Origin: Deltaproteobacteria bacterium UBA2221
GTDB taxonomy: Bacteria; Desulfobacterota; Syntrophorhabdia; Syntrophorhabdales; WCHB1-27
Direction: 5' to 3'
Length of the DNA: 25,777 bases
NCBI GenBank assembly: GCA_002328485.1
Contig: DCUF01000016.1
Coordinates: 33,934-59,710, forward strand
A program made the translations under genes and the position numbers. The notes below the pieces were generated by a model, which had not been told where the DNA came from, searched no databases, and saw only the letters and a list, made by a program, of their open reading frames with translations. Positions 23,981 through 25,777 of this stretch are shown in pieces (the first letter of the stretch is position 1; every line of letters starts with the position of its first letter).

Positions 23981-24331
23981 ATGATAGAAGAATGGATGAA
24001 AGAGATCAAAGCGAAGAGCCCACCCGAGGGGTTGGGTATGATATTGGTGCACAATGGAATTGTAAGGGCAACCTCAAAGAAGGGAGAGCCCGTGAGAGGC
24101 ATGCTGCTCGGTCATGACGAAGACCTTCTCCGATCCCTCGTGCAGGAATATAGCCGGAAGGATGGCATAGTGGGGATTAGGGTCTGGATCAATGACGGTA
24201 ACCTAAAGATTGGTGATGACATTATGGTTGTCCTGGTGGCCGGGCGCTTCAGGACGGATGTCCTCCCTGTCTTCGAAAGCCTTATTCGCGATATAAAGAC
24301 GCGGGTGGTGAGAGAAGAAGAAGCCCTATGA
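23981..24331 (+). CDS. divergent MoaE-like protein
   Basis: A 116-residue protein resembling the large subunit of molybdopterin synthase: GMILVHNGIVRATSKKGEPV matches the family's GxVR strand, and LKIGDDIMVVLVAGRFRTD matches the G-LxxGExxVxVxVxxxHR region. Expected catalytic features are missing or changed. The HRxG motif reads WINDGN, and the C-terminal PIWKKE-type lysines are replaced by TRVVREEE. It is shorter than typical MoaE (about 140-150). It probably has a changed role or is a distant paralogue. GAGGA precedes the ATG, and its stop overlaps ispG (ATGA). Confidence 0.62.
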   Translation: MIEEWMKEIKAKSPPEGLGMILVHNGIVRATSKKGEPVRGMLLGHDEDLLRSLVQEYSRKDGIVGIRVWINDGNLKIGDDIMVVLVAGRFRTDVLPVFESLIRDIKTRVVREEEAL

Positions 24332-25392
24332 TAGAAAGAAGACAGACAAGGTCGATCACGGTGGGTGGAGTGCCGATTGGCGGTACAAGCCCTATCTCGG
24401 TGCAATCGATGCTCAAGACCAATCCTGAAGATTTCCAGGCCACGTCGGATCAGGCGAGAGCTCTGAAACGCGTTGGGTGCGAGCTGATAAGGATAGCCCT
24501 GCCTCAGGAGGAAACCTGTAAGATTATCCCTTTTCTGAAGCGAGAGATCGGTGTCCCGATTATAGGGGACGTGCACTTCAATCATAACATTGCTTTGAGG
24601 GCGATGGAGCAGGGCATTGACTGCGTGAGAATCAACCCTGGTACGATCAACAATATGCGCAAGATCAAGGAAGTGGCCAGTATTGCGAAGCAGACTGGTA
24701 CACCTATCAGGATTGGGATAAACATCGGGTCCTTGGAAAAACGCATCCTGAGGAAGTACCGCGAGCCGGGCGCAGATGCCATGGTTGAAAGCGCCCTGTA
24801 CTATGTCAAGGTCTTTGAAGATGTGGGACATGAACAACTGAAGGTCTCGTTGAAGGCATCGGATGTACTTCAGTCTCTCTCGGCCTATCACAAGTTCTCG
24901 GCTGTGTCAGACTACCCTCTTCATATCGGGATTACCGAGGCAGGCCCCCCCTTCTCAGGGGCAATCAAGTCGGCTGTAGGGATCGGGGCTCTGCTCTACC
25001 ACGGCATTGGAGACACGATACGGGTGTCGTTGACCGGAGATCCGACCTATGAGGTAATAGCCGGGTACCACATTCTTCGGGGACTGGGTCTAAGAAAACG
25101 AGGTATCAACATCATCTCCTGTCCTACGTGCGGCCGCTGCCGGACGCGTCTCAACGAGATCGTTGAGGAATTTGAGAGGGATGTCGCCTCCATAGATTCC
25201 TATCTCGACGTTGCTATCATGGGGTGCGAGGTGAACGGTCCCGGCGAGGCGCGACACGCCGATCTGGGCGTCGCGTTCGGAGCGGACAAGGCCATCCTTT
25301 TTCAAAAGGGGGCAGTCAAACGGGCGGGGATTCCGAAAGAGATGGCGAAAGAGGCCCTTCTGGAAGAGATCCACAACATGCTGAACTGCTGA
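24328..25392 (+). CDS. ispG: 4-hydroxy-3-methylbut-2-enyl diphosphate synthase IspG
   Basis: A 354-residue iron-sulfur enzyme of the MEP isoprenoid pathway, converting ME-cPP to HMBPP. The TIM-barrel domain carries SVQSM, GDVHFNHNIAL, RINPGTI and RIGINIGSLE. The C-terminal domain carries the cluster cysteines SCPTCGRC and MGCEVNGPGE. Length fits the short bacterial form. Where many homologues read TDTxD, this one reads TNPED (about residues 31-35), a mild difference. It is coupled to the MoaE-like gene by an ATGA overlap and ends in a strong stem-loop. Confidence 0.96.
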   Translation: MIERRQTRSITVGGVPIGGTSPISVQSMLKTNPEDFQATSDQARALKRVGCELIRIALPQEETCKIIPFLKREIGVPIIGDVHFNHNIALRAMEQGIDCVRINPGTINNMRKIKEVASIAKQTGTPIRIGINIGSLEKRILRKYREPGADAMVESALYYVKVFEDVGHEQLKVSLKASDVLQSLSAYHKFSAVSDYPLHIGITEAGPPFSGAIKSAVGIGALLYHGIGDTIRVSLTGDPTYEVIAGYHILRGLGLRKRGINIISCPTCGRCRTRLNEIVEEFERDVASIDSYLDVAIMGCEVNGPGEARHADLGVAFGADKAILFQKGAVKRAGIPKEMAKEALLEEIHNMLNC

Positions 25393-25395
25393 CAC

Positions 25396-25436
25396 AAGGA
25401 TAGGGGGCGCAGGCCTGTCCCACACCCCCTATCCTT
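25396..25436 (+). terminator. stem-loop terminator between convergent genes
   Basis: A perfect 12-bp stem, AAGGATAGGGGG (25396-25407) and CCCCCTATCCTT (25425-25436), has a 17-base loop and starts four bases after the ispG stop. The downstream tract (AGTCTTTGTC) is only moderately T-rich. The element sits between convergent genes, with the small zinc-ribbon gene ending at 25445, so it may serve both strands. Confidence 0.72.
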
Positions 25437-25444
25437 AGTCTTTG

Positions 25445-25684
25445 TCACACTTTGTCGCTGAAATTCTGGTGAAGCTCCCGAATCGACGTTTCCAGATCCG
25501 CAATCTGCTTCTGAATCCTCTCGGCAAGAGACGGATCGAAGGATGCAACCGTTCCACAAGCAAAGCATCTATGGGTTTTGCCGGGGAGGAATTTCTTCAG
25601 ATCAAGCATAAATTCCTTCTTACACTTGGGACAAGCGGGTCTGATTTCGATATGGAGTTCTTCGTTCTTGAAGAGCCCGAACAT
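25445..25684 (-). CDS. small zinc-ribbon protein with C-terminal helix
   Basis: A 79-residue protein of unknown function. Two cysteine pairs, CPKC (about residues 18-21) and CFAC (about 40-43), would form a zinc ribbon. The remainder, from about residue 50, is a charged amphipathic helix (ERIQKQIADLETSIRELHQ) that could be a coiled coil. The start at 25684 follows an ideal TAGGAGG four bases upstream; an earlier in-frame ATG at 25708 would place that site inside the gene. No family name can be given with confidence. The strong ribosome site argues it is a real, well-translated gene. Confidence 0.75.
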   Translation of the reverse strand: MFGLFKNEELHIEIRPACPKCKKEFMLDLKKFLPGKTHRCFACGTVASFDPSLAERIQKQIADLETSIRELHQNFSDKV

Positions 25685-25743
25685 GAAACCTCCTAAACCA
25701 TTGTTCATTTCGGTTGGCCCCCGGAGTACTTCCGTTGGCCTTG

Positions 25744-25777
25744 TTACTTGATTTTCTCCCTCACCGCCTCCTGGGCT
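25744..25777 (-). CDS. possible C-terminal end of a gene cut by the window edge
   Basis: Read on the minus strand, the last bases give AQEAVREKIK and a TAA stop (25744-25746), a plausible helical C-terminus. A 59-base gap separates it from the zinc-ribbon gene on the same strand. Only about ten codons are visible, so this is weak. Confidence 0.3.
   Translation of the reverse strand, partial: AQEAVREKIK

Overview
The window reads as chromosomal DNA of a Gram-negative bacterium, most like an anaerobic deltaproteobacterium (Desulfobacterota, perhaps a syntroph). The evidence is a full outer-membrane/lipid A block with BamA, several HDOD-domain regulators, a CheR, a sigma-54-type promoter, a DUF374 acyltransferase and an inositol-lipid gene pair. 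The lineage is inferred from gene content, not from a marker search. Gene density is high and no transposase, integrase, phage gene or CRISPR array was seen.

Layout. Positions 1-25 hold the 5' end of a minus-strand tRNA, cut by the window edge. On the plus strand at 231-2735 lie two tandem EAL-like/HDOD signalling proteins behind a candidate sigma-54 promoter, then a cold-shock protein (2914-3117) with a very clean terminator. From 17768 down to 3114 runs a nearly continuous minus-strand block of 15 genes, mostly overlapping by a few bases: MTA/MTI phosphorylase, MTA/SAH deaminase, Mut7-C RNase-like protein, endonuclease III, BamA, OmpH/Skp, LpxD, FabZ, LpxA, a GnnA-like oxidoreductase, LpxB, MsbA, DUF374 acyltransferase, KdtA/WaaA and MazG. 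BamA and OmpH fold outer-membrane proteins. LpxA, LpxD and LpxB build the lipid A disaccharide, FabZ makes hydroxyacyl-ACP precursors, KdtA adds Kdo and MsbA flips the product. LpxC, LpxH/LpxI, LpxK and a classical LpxL/LpxM are not in this window.

A 412-base gene-poor spacer (17769-18180) holds a good promoter for the phosphorylase operon and an unexplained pair of hairpins sharing the loop TCACGTCG. Beyond it on the minus strand are CheR, another HDOD protein, and NAD-dependent DNA ligase (ligA). The ligA gene is divergent from a plus-strand group: inositol-1-phosphate synthase, a CDP-alcohol phosphatidyltransferase, a divergent MoaE-like protein and IspG. A perfect 12-bp stem separates ispG from a small minus-strand zinc-ribbon protein. 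The window ends in what may be the last codons of another minus-strand gene.

Most genes are ordinary housekeeping genes. The points most worth a second look are: the MTA-deaminase plus 6-oxopurine-type phosphorylase pair; the lone GnnA-like gene between lpxA and lpxB; the MoaE-like protein lacking expected active-site features; the inositol-lipid pair; the asymmetric decay of the tandem EAL-HDOD proteins; and the four complementary hexamers around the cold-shock terminator. I found no clear-cut new defence or mobile system.
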